Positions 1-8,329 of a DNA stretch of 64,000 nt are shown here, piece after piece (position 1 is the stretch's first letter; every line of letters begins with the position of its first letter). The notes beneath the pieces are model-generated. The model was given only the letters and a program-made list of their open reading frames with translations. It ran no database searches and was not told the DNA's origin. A program made the translations under genes and the position numbers. Origin of the DNA: Blastocatellia bacterium (GTDB taxonomy: Bacteria; Acidobacteriota; Blastocatellia; Chloracidobacteriales; JADJPF01); NCBI GenBank assembly GCA_025057015.1, contig JANWYG010000017.1, forward strand, positions 62,001-126,000, in the 5' to 3' direction.

Positions 1-1
1 A

Positions 2-2770
2 CTCGAAGCTGTGCTGAATCGAGCGCTATCGCGTGAGCGCAAAGAACGTCCTAGCTCAGCCCTACAGCTGTACAACGAACTAGCAGAAGCAGTATGTTCT
101 AGAACAATCCAGATTCCGAAATCCAAGGAAAAGGCAGACACGCTAGCACAACCCATAGCAGTTACTACAGCTGCACATCCAGCAGTCACAGTCTGGTTAG
201 GAGAAGCAGGCACTCTTAACTTGGAATGCTGTATAGGCAGAGAGCGCGAAATACAGATGTTATGTAGCGAGCTCGATTCGCCATCTATGCTGCCAGTATT
301 AATATTGTCCGAACCCGGTGTAGGTAAGACACGCCTTCTAACCGAATATCAATCCGTTACCGAAGCAGCCGGAGTTACAGTACTAAATGCCCGCTTTTAT
401 GACTACGGCGGCAGCCAACTGGCTCCATACCAAGTATTTTTAGACATGCTGCGAGCTTGCCTTTTAGGAGAACGGCCATCATCTGCAGCAGAAGCTTCAG
501 AAAGTAGCCAAAAATTGACAGAGTTAGCACAAGCTATTCAAACACACACCGGTATAGTACTACCAGAGTTGGCATTCAACGCTGCAGGGTTAGCCGGGTC
601 TACTGACAAGTGGAAGCTATTCGAAGCACTGATGAGCATCTACAGACGACTTGCACGAGGAACTAAGCTGGTTTTTATCTTCGATGATTTGCACTTTGCA
701 GACTCACTGAGCCTGGAACTAATAGCATATATAGTGCGCAACCGTGCCGATGCGCAAATACAGATAGTAGCTTCAGCGTTACTTGAAGAAGCAAAATCTC
801 CAAGCAGCCACCTCAGCGAATGGCTTTGCAAGCAGATAGGCCGTTCTGGCTATAGGGAAATGCTGCTACAAGGCATTCCACGCGAACGCGCCAGCGAGTT
901 CATGGCTGCTGTATTCGGCCAAATAGAGATAGCTGACAGAGAGCTGGATTACCTATGGCAGGAAACTCAAGGCGTACCGCTCTATTTAGTCGAACTGATC
1001 GAACATCTAATACTGTCTAGCAGGATAATAAAGGATGAAAATGTCTGGCGAGTAAAGTGGCTTGGAGAACTACAAGTGCCTCCCTCAGTAAGCAATCTTA
1101 TAAACGCCAAGCTCCGCAACTATGATCCAGACGTGCAGGAAGTCTTACGACATGCCGCAGTAATAGGCGATACTTTCGATTTCGATACTCTGGCAGCAAC
1201 CCTCGATATGCAAGAGGAATTGATAGAAGAAGCTTTAGAGGAAGGCCTACGAGGCTGGTTACTTAAACGTGCCGGTGCTGATGAATTCAGCTTTCGCAAT
1301 AGCTTAATACGCCGTGCACTTTACAATTCTATGGCCATAGCCGAACGCCGTAAGGTACACAGCAGCGTTGCTGAAGCCATAGCTAGATCTGCCGGCAAGC
1401 GCATAGAGCGTATTGCCGGGCAGGTAGCTTACCATTATTTTTATGGCGGACAATGGGTAAAAGCAATCAAACCAGCTTTTTCGGCTGCAGAAGTTGCACA
1501 TAAGCGCGAGGCTTTTGACGAAGCTGCCCGCTACTATCGGTACGCAATAGAGGCTGCCGAACAACTCCCAGAGCACCAGCAAACAGACAGCATCTTAGAG
1601 CGCAGCTACGTAGGACTGGCTGAGTCACTCGTACATCTTGGCAAGCTTGATGAAGGTGAGCGCGTGATAGCAAAACTCTATGAACTAGCTGGAAAGCGTC
1701 GTGATGCTTGCCTACGTGCTTGGGGTGAGTTGCTAGCAAGCAGACTTAATCATTTTCGCGGCAATCTCAAACGCGCAGTCGAACTTGCTCGGCTAGGCTT
1801 AGAATCAATTACTGAAGCAGGTAAAAAAGACGTTGAACTTTATCGCCGCATATTACAACAGTTAGGATATACGCTTTGCGAGACAGGAGAAATAGCCGAA
1901 GCGACAGAGTATATGCAGCGCGCTGTAGAAGTAGCTACAGAAGGTCCCGAGCCACGTCTGGCAGGTTGGGCACTCTCGTGGCTTGGGCTGATGAACGCCT
2001 TTCAGGGCAACAGCACTCTTGGTCTTCAACAAGGTGAACGCTCGCTAGAGATGTTACGCTCGCTAGGTGATCGCGTAAGCGAGCTATTAGCACTTGAACG
2101 GCTGGGTATCATCTGTGGAACACTCGGTGAGATGGATCGCGCAGCGTATTACTTTGAAAGTGGACTAAAACTAGCCACTACGATCGGCTACCGCGTGCAA
2201 CAGTCACGACTACTCGCTAATCTAGGGGAAGTGTACCGACTGACAGGGGAATTAAGACGAGCTGAGCAACACTATGAGCAAGCATTGCAGCTAGCACGTC
2301 AACTAGAACAAGAAGATATCGAGTCCAACTGCCTACAGAACTTAGGGCATGTCGCCGTCGCCCGAAAGGATTATCATGCTGGTATAGAGCTGTTAGACAA
2401 GGCCTTGGAAATGCTGCGTCAGCAAAATCGTAGAATGTATGAACCCGAAGTCTACTGCTCGCTCGGAACGGCTTACGCAGGTTTGGGAGATACGGAAAGA
2501 GCTTTGAAATACTACAAGCTTGCACTACAACTCAGCAGAGAGATGTCCCTAGCTGACGTAGAGTGGAAATCACTTTATGGTATAGCCCTATTGATGGAAA
2601 ATACAGACAAAACCTCTGCTGCTAACACCATCGCAGAAGCGCTCAAGGTAATAGATCGCATGAGAACCAGTCTTCCAACAGGAACAAACCTAAAGAGCTT
2701 TGAGCAGGAAAAACAGCCGGTCTACGAACTAGACGAACGGTTAAAGGCATATAGATTACCTAACTCATAA
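2..2770 (+). CDS. Ser/Thr kinase-AAA ATPase-TPR signalling protein, 3' part (5' end outside window)
   Basis: The frame is already open at the window edge. Its first residues (LEAVLNRALSRERKERPSSA) match the last helix of a Hanks-type Ser/Thr kinase, so the gene starts upstream. Next comes an AAA_16-type ATPase: 'GRERE' entry, P-loop EPGVGKT near residue 103 counted from the GTG at 11, and Walker B-like FIFDDLHFAD. The remaining ~450 residues are TPR-like helical repeats with A-x-x-Y/H-x-x-x-A-L patterns. Kinase-ATPase-TPR fusions are common in bacteria with many eukaryote-like kinases and are thought to relay signals. The input and target are not visible. A GTG at position 11 is only an internal codon. 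Confidence 0.85.
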   Translation, partial: LEAVLNRALSRERKERPSSALQLYNELAEAVCSRTIQIPKSKEKADTLAQPIAVTTAAHPAVTVWLGEAGTLNLECCIGREREIQMLCSELDSPSMLPVLILSEPGVGKTRLLTEYQSVTEAAGVTVLNARFYDYGGSQLAPYQVFLDMLRACLLGERPSSAAEASESSQKLTELAQAIQTHTGIVLPELAFNAAGLAGSTDKWKLFEALMSIYRRLARGTKLVFIFDDLHFADSLSLELIAYIVRNRADAQIQIVASALLEEAKSPSSHLSEWLCKQIGRSGYREMLLQGIPRERASEFMAAVFGQIEIADRELDYLWQETQGVPLYLVELIEHLILSSRIIKDENVWRVKWLGELQVPPSVSNLINAKLRNYDPDVQEVLRHAAVIGDTFDFDTLAATLDMQEELIEEALEEGLRGWLLKRAGADEFSFRNSLIRRALYNSMAIAERRKVHSSVAEAIARSAGKRIERIAGQVAYHYFYGGQWVKAIKPAFSAAEVAHKREAFDEAARYYRYAIEAAEQLPEHQQTDSILERSYVGLAESLVHLGKLDEGERVIAKLYELAGKRRDACLRAWGELLASRLNHFRGNLKRAVELARLGLESITEAGKKDVELYRRILQQLGYTLCETGEIAEATEYMQRAVEVATEGPEPRLAGWALSWLGLMNAFQGNSTLGLQQGERSLEMLRSLGDRVSELLALERLGIICGTLGEMDRAAYYFESGLKLATTIGYRVQQSRLLANLGEVYRLTGELRRAEQHYEQALQLARQLEQEDIESNCLQNLGHVAVARKDYHAGIELLDKALEMLRQQNRRMYEPEVYCSLGTAYAGLGDTERALKYYKLALQLSREMSLADVEWKSLYGIALLMENTDKTSAANTIAEALKVIDRMRTSLPTGTNLKSFEQEKQPVYELDERLKAYRLPNS

Positions 2771-2858
2771 GCAACATTTCTACTTGCTAGCCGATAATAT
2801 TGCAGAATTAAATACATCTTCAATCGACTATTTAATCCACAACCCTCTTGGAGCAAAT

Positions 2859-4406
2859 ATGGTAAGAACCATAAACAACAACAGTAATTCGATAAACGCC
2901 TACGATTCTACAAGTAACATTTCGACACGACAAGAACAAACCGTTACATCGAATACCGAGTCCACTGCTGCTACTAGCACGCAAGCAGCGAACTCAGAAG
3001 CCAGAACCAGCGAGCTAAGCATAGAAGCCGGGCTTCGCGCTAGACAATTACGAGACAGCATCTCTTCATCCGAATCAGCCGTTTCAAACTCAACTACTTC
3101 GACAAGTGTCTGCCGATGTGCTAGCCACGAAGGCTCAGGCTTGCGTCCAGCATGGTCTAGAGGTGGTGCCTGGTCTAGAGGCGGCGCTTGGTCTACGGGT
3201 GAGGCCTGGTCTAGAGGCGGCGCTTGGTCCAGAGGTGGTGCCTGGTCTAGAGGTGGTGCTTGGTCCAGAGGTGGCGGCTGGTCTGTAGGTACGGCCTGGT
3301 CTAGAGGCGGTGCTTGGTCCAGAGGTGGCGCTTGGTCTACAGGCGAAGCGTGGTCTAGAGGCGGCGCTTGGTCCAGAGGTGGCGAGATGAAAGAGGTCTC
3401 TGATGCGCCGTTCGGGCTTACTCCTATGCCACCCGAGACAGCCATACAGCAAGCAGACGCAAAAATCGAAGCAGCACTAAGCAATTCCAAACTAAAAGCA
3501 CAGTATGATTCATTGAATGAGTACGGAAAATCGCTCGTCCGCAACGCTATGGGGCTTCATCCTGAAGCAAAAGTAGAAGACCTACTAGCATACGCCACGA
3601 AGGGTAACTTTTCCAAACTTTCCGATGAACACAAAATAGCTGCTATGAACGTAATAGCTGCCTTCTCTGCCCACACAGTCAGGCAACCGAACAACACTGT
3701 AGCTCGAAACACTTTGGAAAACTTTACCAAAGGCACAGTAGACCTTACATTCATCGAAGAAGACGAGCGATTATATGGTCAGGCAGATAGCATTAAAGGT
3801 GAAGTACAGCTTAATTTAAACAATCCGGCTATCATGGCTGCATATGGCTATACTGAGAAGAAAGAAGCTTATGAAGGTTTAATAGAGACCGTAGCTCACG
3901 AGATCTCTCACCTAGACAGTAACATGATCAAGAAGGGAGATCTGGAATTCCAAGGCGTTAAGTATTCAGAAAAGAACATAGCGGCCGAGGTACTTGACGA
4001 ATATACCTCGTTCTACAACGGGCGAGTTGCAGCTACAGGAAAACAGCCTACAGCCGCAGAAATGAAAGAGCTGTGGCTTGTTATGGTAGGACGGTCATAT
4101 AAGGACACTAGCGCGAGTCTTTACAAACAGTTAGCTGAAGCACGTAAGACCTCACCGCGCTTTGATCAGGTACTTAATGATGTCTACAGCTTGCTGTGTA
4201 GTGGTAAGCTAGTAACTCCTACAGAGCTCCGTGACAGGCTACTTGGCAAACTCGATTCAAAGTGGTACCTACTTCAACCACGCGATAAGACTCTTGATGA
4301 CAACACCTACTTGAAGACTTTCGGGCCGCATCGCATGGACAACAAGATAGAGCAGAAGATACCGTCCAAGAACTATGTCATCTGGAACTTGTTCAGCTTC
4401 TTTTAA
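2859..4406 (+). CDS. HEXXH metalloprotease-like protein with 13 AWSRGG hexapeptide repeats; possible type III effector
   Basis: I chose the ATG at 2859 because GGAG lies 5 bases upstream; a TTG at 2784 in the same frame has no such signal. The 515-residue product has three parts. Residues 1-97 are rich in Ser, Thr and Asn, with no hydrophobic signal peptide. Residues 98-175 are thirteen hexapeptides, mostly AWSRGG, with two AWSTGE and one GWSVGT. The C-terminal part carries HEISH at residues 347-351, followed by Glu377 and Glu381 as possible third zinc ligands (gluzincin-like spacing). The repeats resemble in style the Trp-Ser/Gly tails of some secreted subtilases. A disordered Ser/Thr-rich N-terminus without a Sec signal is typical of type III substrates, and an export cluster lies 17 kb away, but that link is inference. 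A hairpin terminator follows. Confidence 0.7.
   Translation: MVRTINNNSNSINAYDSTSNISTRQEQTVTSNTESTAATSTQAANSEARTSELSIEAGLRARQLRDSISSSESAVSNSTTSTSVCRCASHEGSGLRPAWSRGGAWSRGGAWSTGEAWSRGGAWSRGGAWSRGGAWSRGGGWSVGTAWSRGGAWSRGGAWSTGEAWSRGGAWSRGGEMKEVSDAPFGLTPMPPETAIQQADAKIEAALSNSKLKAQYDSLNEYGKSLVRNAMGLHPEAKVEDLLAYATKGNFSKLSDEHKIAAMNVIAAFSAHTVRQPNNTVARNTLENFTKGTVDLTFIEEDERLYGQADSIKGEVQLNLNNPAIMAAYGYTEKKEAYEGLIETVAHEISHLDSNMIKKGDLEFQGVKYSEKNIAAEVLDEYTSFYNGRVAATGKQPTAAEMKELWLVMVGRSYKDTSASLYKQLAEARKTSPRFDQVLNDVYSLLCSGKLVTPTELRDRLLGKLDSKWYLLQPRDKTLDDNTYLKTFGPHRMDNKIEQKIPSKNYVIWNLFSFF
3150..3383 (+). repeat. 18-bp in-frame tandem repeat, 13 units, coding for AWSRGG
   Basis: Thirteen consecutive 18-bp units follow the pattern gc(n)tggtc(n)agaggcggc with small variations. 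Variant units sit in a regular order: AWSTGE at units 3 and 11 and GWSVGT at unit 8. This suggests past duplication of a block of several hexapeptides. Many third-position differences between units show that the array is not a very recent expansion. Confidence 0.97.
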
Positions 4407-4443
4407 TATGAAAGCCCGGGCTCTACCTTATCAGATGCCCTAG

Positions 4444-4480
4444 AGAGAAACAGCCGCATCTATCTTGCGGCTATTTCTCT
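4444..4480 (+). terminator. Hairpin terminator after the repeat protein gene
   Basis: The 14-base arms agagaaacagccgc and gcggctatttctct pair with one mismatch around a 9-base loop. Only a short T run (ttt, 4479-4482) follows. The hairpin lies between the stop at 4406 and the next start at 4499. Confidence 0.65.
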
Positions 4481-4498
4481 TTAGAATAGAATCTGAGT

Positions 4499-5047
4499 AT
4501 GAAGCTAAAAGACATCATCCTACAAGACGCAAAAGCAAGAAAACCAGACTACGCCGATCGACTCTCCATAGAAGAGCCAGGCCTAGAAGGCTTGCCAAAA
4601 GGGCTACGCCATTTCAGCGTTAAGATCCAGGGGCTACACTCGTACCTGCCAATAAACTATGTAGTAGTCGGCGAGAGTGAAATTTACAGCTCCTTAGTGG
4701 AAGGTGACTTCGTCAGGTTGCTACACCGCCTGCGTCTTCTTGAAGACAACACTCTCTCGGCAATAGAAATAGCCGTACTTTTCATGCTTCTTGAGTACCC
4801 GAACCGCGAGTTGCGTATAGTTGAGACTCTAGAAGAACTAGCACTACAGGTAACCGACAAGGACAGAGAAACGTTAGCGCAAGTAGTTCAGCCGGCTGTT
4901 TGTCGCCGCGTCGATGGCGGACTTGAGTGCGAGTTTATTTGCTCCAACGTGCGTACCTCAGCCCTAGAGCGCTTTCGACTACAAATAAGTCCGGAATACG
5001 AACTCTCCGGCGAAAGCGAAGAGGTTCTATATTTTGGCAGGCACTGA
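4499..5047 (+). CDS. Hypothetical protein, 182 aa
   Basis: I do not recognise this family. The product is acidic to neutral with no signal peptide or membrane segment. A central helical stretch (residues ~70-125) is rich in Leu and Glu. The C-terminal third looks beta-rich and contains two Cys (CRRVDGGLECEF). Codon use, including frequent ATA for Ile, matches the neighbours, which supports real coding. It stands alone between a terminator and a ~195-base spacer (5048-5243) in which I see nothing coding. Confidence 0.6.
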   Translation: MKLKDIILQDAKARKPDYADRLSIEEPGLEGLPKGLRHFSVKIQGLHSYLPINYVVVGESEIYSSLVEGDFVRLLHRLRLLEDNTLSAIEIAVLFMLLEYPNRELRIVETLEELALQVTDKDRETLAQVVQPAVCRRVDGGLECEFICSNVRTSALERFRLQISPEYELSGESEEVLYFGRH

Positions 5048-5243
5048 CTGAGATTTAAAGGCAACGCTTTTGCCCTGCAGCCATAAAAATGTTTGCCTTT
5101 GACGGTAAATACTGCACGCAAGTCAGACTATGAGGGCTAACTCAAGCAGTTTCAATCTGATTTTGCAAGAGAAGTAAAGGAGTCAAGCCCCGAAGCAAAG
5201 ACAGAAGTCGCCAGACATTGACTTACGGCAGCGATGAAAACGG

Positions 5244-5795
5244 TCAGTTTGCAAGGTGCTTATACATTACCAGTGCATCAACATATCCGAATTGCGAATG
5301 GAAGAAAGCACCTGGCAGCCGGCCAACAATCGAGAAACCCAGTTTTTGCCATAATCGAACAGCACCCTCGTTTGTCGATACGACCAAGTTAAACTGCATC
5401 GCCCTGAATCCCAGTGCAACGGCTACCGTCTGAGAATGCTCGCACATAAGGGTTGCAATGCCTCTACGTCGGGCTTGCGGAGCAACAACATAGCCACAGT
5501 TGCAGACATGAGAGCCAAGGCCAGGCTGGTTGGGCTTGATATAATAAGTACCAACTACAGGGCCGTCCGGCGATTCAGTAGCTACAAAGGTTGCTGTTGG
5601 CAACTCGATCCATGCTCTGTAAATCTCTTCTTCTGAGCTGTCTGGGGAGAAAGCATAGGTATCGCCTGCTTGGATAACAATGCGTAAGAAATCCCAAACG
5701 CAGGGCCAGTCCGTTTCAGAGTACGGACGAATGTGAATAGTACCAGCGTTTAGCACTAAACCGCTCAGAGAATGCAGTCCTTTTCTACAACGCAT
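5244..5795 (-). CDS. GNAT family N-acetyltransferase
   Basis: The protein has the GNAT fold order: an N-terminal strand with IHIRPYSETDW, a central strand VVGTYYIKPN, then the acetyl-CoA loop VAPQARRRGIATLM (the Q/R-x-x-G-x-G/A motif), and a C-terminal RLWQKLGFSIVGRLPGAF segment. About 183 residues is typical. The transferred group is almost certainly acetyl from acetyl-CoA; the acceptor cannot be told. The start is uncertain: I used the ATG at 5795, but a TTG at 5804 or a GTG at 5756 nearer the domain is possible. Confidence 0.85.
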   Translation of the reverse strand: MRCRKGLHSLSGLVLNAGTIHIRPYSETDWPCVWDFLRIVIQAGDTYAFSPDSSEEEIYRAWIELPTATFVATESPDGPVVGTYYIKPNQPGLGSHVCNCGYVVAPQARRRGIATLMCEHSQTVAVALGFRAMQFNLVVSTNEGAVRLWQKLGFSIVGRLPGAFFHSQFGYVDALVMYKHLAN

Positions 5796-5921
5796 TCCTT
5801 CCAAAGTTGCTATCTAGCAGATTTCGACGTCTCAAGGCTATCTCTTCTTAAGCTGCAAGTCCAGTTTGCATCATTTCATACTAGAAATCACATTACAAGA
5901 ACCAACTCAGAAATTGATAGC

Positions 5922-7676
5922 CTAATCCGCCGTAGCTGGTCGCAAAACACTTAAAACTTTGCCCAGAGCTCGATCTATGCCGAGAGCAGCAAACATCTTC
6001 CCTTGCTGCATACCAAGTTGTGCTGCTATTGCTACGAGTGCAGAAAACACATCCTTTAACTCAAAAGTAGATATCTGCGTAGGATAGTCCGTCGACCAAG
6101 GCGAACGTGTAAGCCGCAGCGGCATTTCCTTCAGCATCTGAGATAGAAGGGCATTAGTAACATGCCAGTCTACATCAAACTCAGCACTAACGTCGTGAAT
6201 GACGCCAAGCAGCGTAAACAAGCTTTTGCGAAACATTAGCAGTTCAGCCGGGAAACGCAACCCGTCTAATATAAGGTCATCGAGTAGTTGAGTAAGTGGT
6301 GCAAGTCTAACCAGCGGAAACAGAGGCAACTTATCTATCGTCTCTTTTACTCTACGCTCTACTATTGCTATCTGGTGCGGCGCAATACGGCCATCGGTCA
6401 GACTACAAGTCGCCTCAATAGCCCTGCTATAGTCTCTGATAACGAAACCTAATATAAGCTGTATTAACTGTCTACGGTACGGACGCGAAAGCTTACAGCT
6501 AAGACCCCAATCGAGCAGGGCAAGCTCATCCGTTTTTTCACAGTAGAAGATATTTCCTGCATGTGGATCAGCATGAAAGAGGGCCTCTTCGCCCGTGTGA
6601 AAGAGCACAGAGAGGATGGTTTTATCAAGTATTAGCTGGGCTATACGATTGCGCTTTTCGGGAAAGCGTTCTGCCGCTACTGTTACCTTCAATCCATCTA
6701 TGAATTCCATGCCAGTAACTACTTTAGTAGTCATAGGCAGCAAGTTAGGCACACGTATGTTAGTTTCTTGCGAATAAAACTCTCGCGCTTCTTGCAGACG
6801 ATTCTGCTCTATAGGCAGTTTGACTTCTCGTTTAAACAGTTCGCGCACCTCACGTAGAATCTGCCTGAACCCTACTGTAGGTAACCCATAGCGCTTCTTA
6901 TTCCTATCAAAGTGCTCCGCAAGAGCATCCAAAATTTTCAGGTCTTCGTTCCAATAATCTGTAATGAAAGGCTTAAGCACTTTAAAAACGCCCTTGCGCT
7001 TAACCCCATCGTTAGGGCTACGCCAAGTAAACGGTACTACCGCACAAACACTTGCTTCTGCAAGAAACTTACGGCCGAGCTTCACCTTATAAACCGACAG
7101 TTTGTGCTTGAGCTCATCATTTATTCTAGCAAGGATAGACTCATAGGAAGCGTCACGAATGCTGTTTTCTAGTTTCTGTAGCCTACTGCGCAACTCTGGA
7201 TCGAGGTGCTTGTTGCGAGCTATAATCTGACCCAGCTTTTGCATCGTAGGCATTCTCGTAATAAGCTTAAGCAACCGCTCCTGCAACGTGGCTTCCAGCG
7301 GCAGTAGCATTTGGTCAACGACTTTGCTTAACAGACGTTTAGCACTCAGTTTGCTCAGTATAACCTTTGCAGCGTCAGCTACCATTTGTATGTACTTCTC
7401 ATAGGCTTTTGGTACAAGCTCCTGTACCGGAATCAGCTCAAGGAGCAGAGATACTATTTGCTCGCGGTTAGCTTCAATGTCGAGATCCGACAAAAGAGCT
7501 AACAGTTCCTCGCGCACTGCCTCGGGCTCACTCAGACGTCGCTCATCAAGCATAAGTGCCATCAATGCATCCTGTCGATCTTCTGGTACAAGTGAAAGCA
7601 TCTGCATGAAGACTGATGCAGCTCGGTCAGCATATTCTTGTGGCGTAAGTTCGAGAAGCTTTCTTGATCTTTGCAT
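5922..7676 (-). CDS. ABC1/UbiB-family atypical kinase-like protein
   Basis: The 584-residue protein has hallmarks of the UbiB/ADCK family: KVVTGMEFIDGLKV, then EEALFHADPHAGNIFY as the catalytic-loop region, and ALLDWGLSCKLS in place of DFG. UbiB-type proteins are ATPases needed for ubiquinone or isoprenoid lipid handling at the membrane. The long N-terminal helical region (residues 1-180) is more extended than in E. coli UbiB. A basic, hydrophobic-poor C-terminus shows no obvious paired membrane helices, so a direct quinone role is not certain. It is preceded by a 136-base AT-rich divergent spacer. Confidence 0.85.
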   Translation of the reverse strand: MQRSRKLLELTPQEYADRAASVFMQMLSLVPEDRQDALMALMLDERRLSEPEAVREELLALLSDLDIEANREQIVSLLLELIPVQELVPKAYEKYIQMVADAAKVILSKLSAKRLLSKVVDQMLLPLEATLQERLLKLITRMPTMQKLGQIIARNKHLDPELRSRLQKLENSIRDASYESILARINDELKHKLSVYKVKLGRKFLAEASVCAVVPFTWRSPNDGVKRKGVFKVLKPFITDYWNEDLKILDALAEHFDRNKKRYGLPTVGFRQILREVRELFKREVKLPIEQNRLQEAREFYSQETNIRVPNLLPMTTKVVTGMEFIDGLKVTVAAERFPEKRNRIAQLILDKTILSVLFHTGEEALFHADPHAGNIFYCEKTDELALLDWGLSCKLSRPYRRQLIQLILGFVIRDYSRAIEATCSLTDGRIAPHQIAIVERRVKETIDKLPLFPLVRLAPLTQLLDDLILDGLRFPAELLMFRKSLFTLLGVIHDVSAEFDVDWHVTNALLSQMLKEMPLRLTRSPWSTDYPTQISTFELKDVFSALVAIAAQLGMQQGKMFAALGIDRALGKVLSVLRPATAD

Positions 7677-7776
7677 AATTTAACTTCTACTTTACAACAA
7701 GTTACGGGCTAATTATAAACAATCGGTCAAAGAATTACAACCGTTTCATTTGATTTTATAGTTTCTCTCTGATAAG

Positions 7777-7782
7777 TATAAT
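7777..7782 (+). promoter_or_regulatory. Candidate -10 box (TATAAT) for the small basic gene
   Basis: A perfect TATAAT lies 30 bases before the ATG at 7813 in an AT-rich divergent spacer. There is no good -35 at 16-18 bases; TTGATT at 7750-7755 is 21 bases away. This is weak support. Confidence 0.3.
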
Positions 7783-7812
7783 ATTAAGCTACACCAAACA
7801 AGTCGGAGGAAA

Positions 7813-7965
7813 ATGATGATAGAAAGGATGAAAGAACTAAGAAGGCGGCGGCATCGCTACGAGAAGCGTAAGAAGCTGCGTGCCAAACTAGAGATGGTGA
7901 CCGACGAAAAGGAAAAAAAGATCATACTTGAGAAACTGCGCCGATTAAATTGGCGTCCTCAATAG
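7813..7965 (+). CDS. Small basic protein, 50 aa (possibly DUF6800-like)
   Basis: The ORF is too short for most gene callers but has a strong Shine-Dalgarno (GGAGG, 7805-7809) before paired ATG codons. The product is highly basic and helical (MKELRRRRHRYEKRKKLRAK near the start, KLRRLNWRPQ at the end). The pattern of an Arg/Lys-rich helix, a short acidic Thr-Asp-Glu-Lys turn and a second Leu/Lys helix recalls the small DUF6800-type proteins; that assignment is from memory and tentative. The basic surface suggests RNA, ribosome or DNA contact. It stands alone between the ubiB-like gene and the 8032 gene. Confidence 0.6.
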   Translation: MMIERMKELRRRRHRYEKRKKLRAKLEMVTDEKEKKIILEKLRRLNWRPQ

Positions 7966-8031
7966 TTCCTGGACTTTAAGTCTAGGATTTTTATCTGGAT
8001 TTTTGTCTTAGCAAGACTTAATATTCTGTAA

Positions 8032-8319
8032 ATGAAGAAAAAACTCGACGAGCAAAGCGCAGTTGAACTGGCCAAAGCTGATCTGAGCAGTAGGTTAGGC
8101 ATCAGCATTAGTGAGATATCTGCCGAAGTCAAGCCGATGGAGTTCGCTAATTCTTGCCTTGAAGCAGAACGTGAAGATGAATTCTGTGCAGATATGACCG
8201 TAAGAGGATGGAAAATATTCCTCTCGTCTGGTAGTGGGATAAAGCATGAATACCGCGCCAGCCGCAACCAGCTACGGCTGGTAGGTTACCAAGGACAAAA
8301 TCACAAAATATATCCGTAA
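8032..8319 (+). CDS. Small protein paired with a subtilase, 95 aa
   Basis: The product has no signal peptide. Its layout is an N-terminal helix (DEQSAVELAKADLSSRLG), an Ile/Val strand, a Cys-Leu-Glu segment, then a GWKIFLSSG hairpin and a C-terminal EYRASRNQLRLVGYQG segment. This resembles a widespread family of short proteins with a lA-x-dL-a-x-RLg start and an EYRas/EYHtd end. No enzymatic role is known to me. The gene ends 10 bases before the subtilase at 8330, so co-transcription is likely, and a partner, regulator or inhibitor role is a reasonable guess. The Shine-Dalgarno is weak. Confidence 0.65.
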   Translation: MKKKLDEQSAVELAKADLSSRLGISISEISAEVKPMEFANSCLEAEREDEFCADMTVRGWKIFLSSGSGIKHEYRASRNQLRLVGYQGQNHKIYP

Positions 8320-8329
8320 GGACTGACCT

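Noticed and set aside
3150-3383. Regular repeats as a possible CRISPR array
   Set aside because: The units are 18 bp with no spacers and are in frame within a gene.
2900-3544. Long minus-strand open frame coding for a Pro-Leu-Asp-Gln-Ala repeat
   Set aside because: It is the mirror of the 18-bp tandem repeat and has no ribosome site; the plus frame has the HEXXH domain and a proper start.
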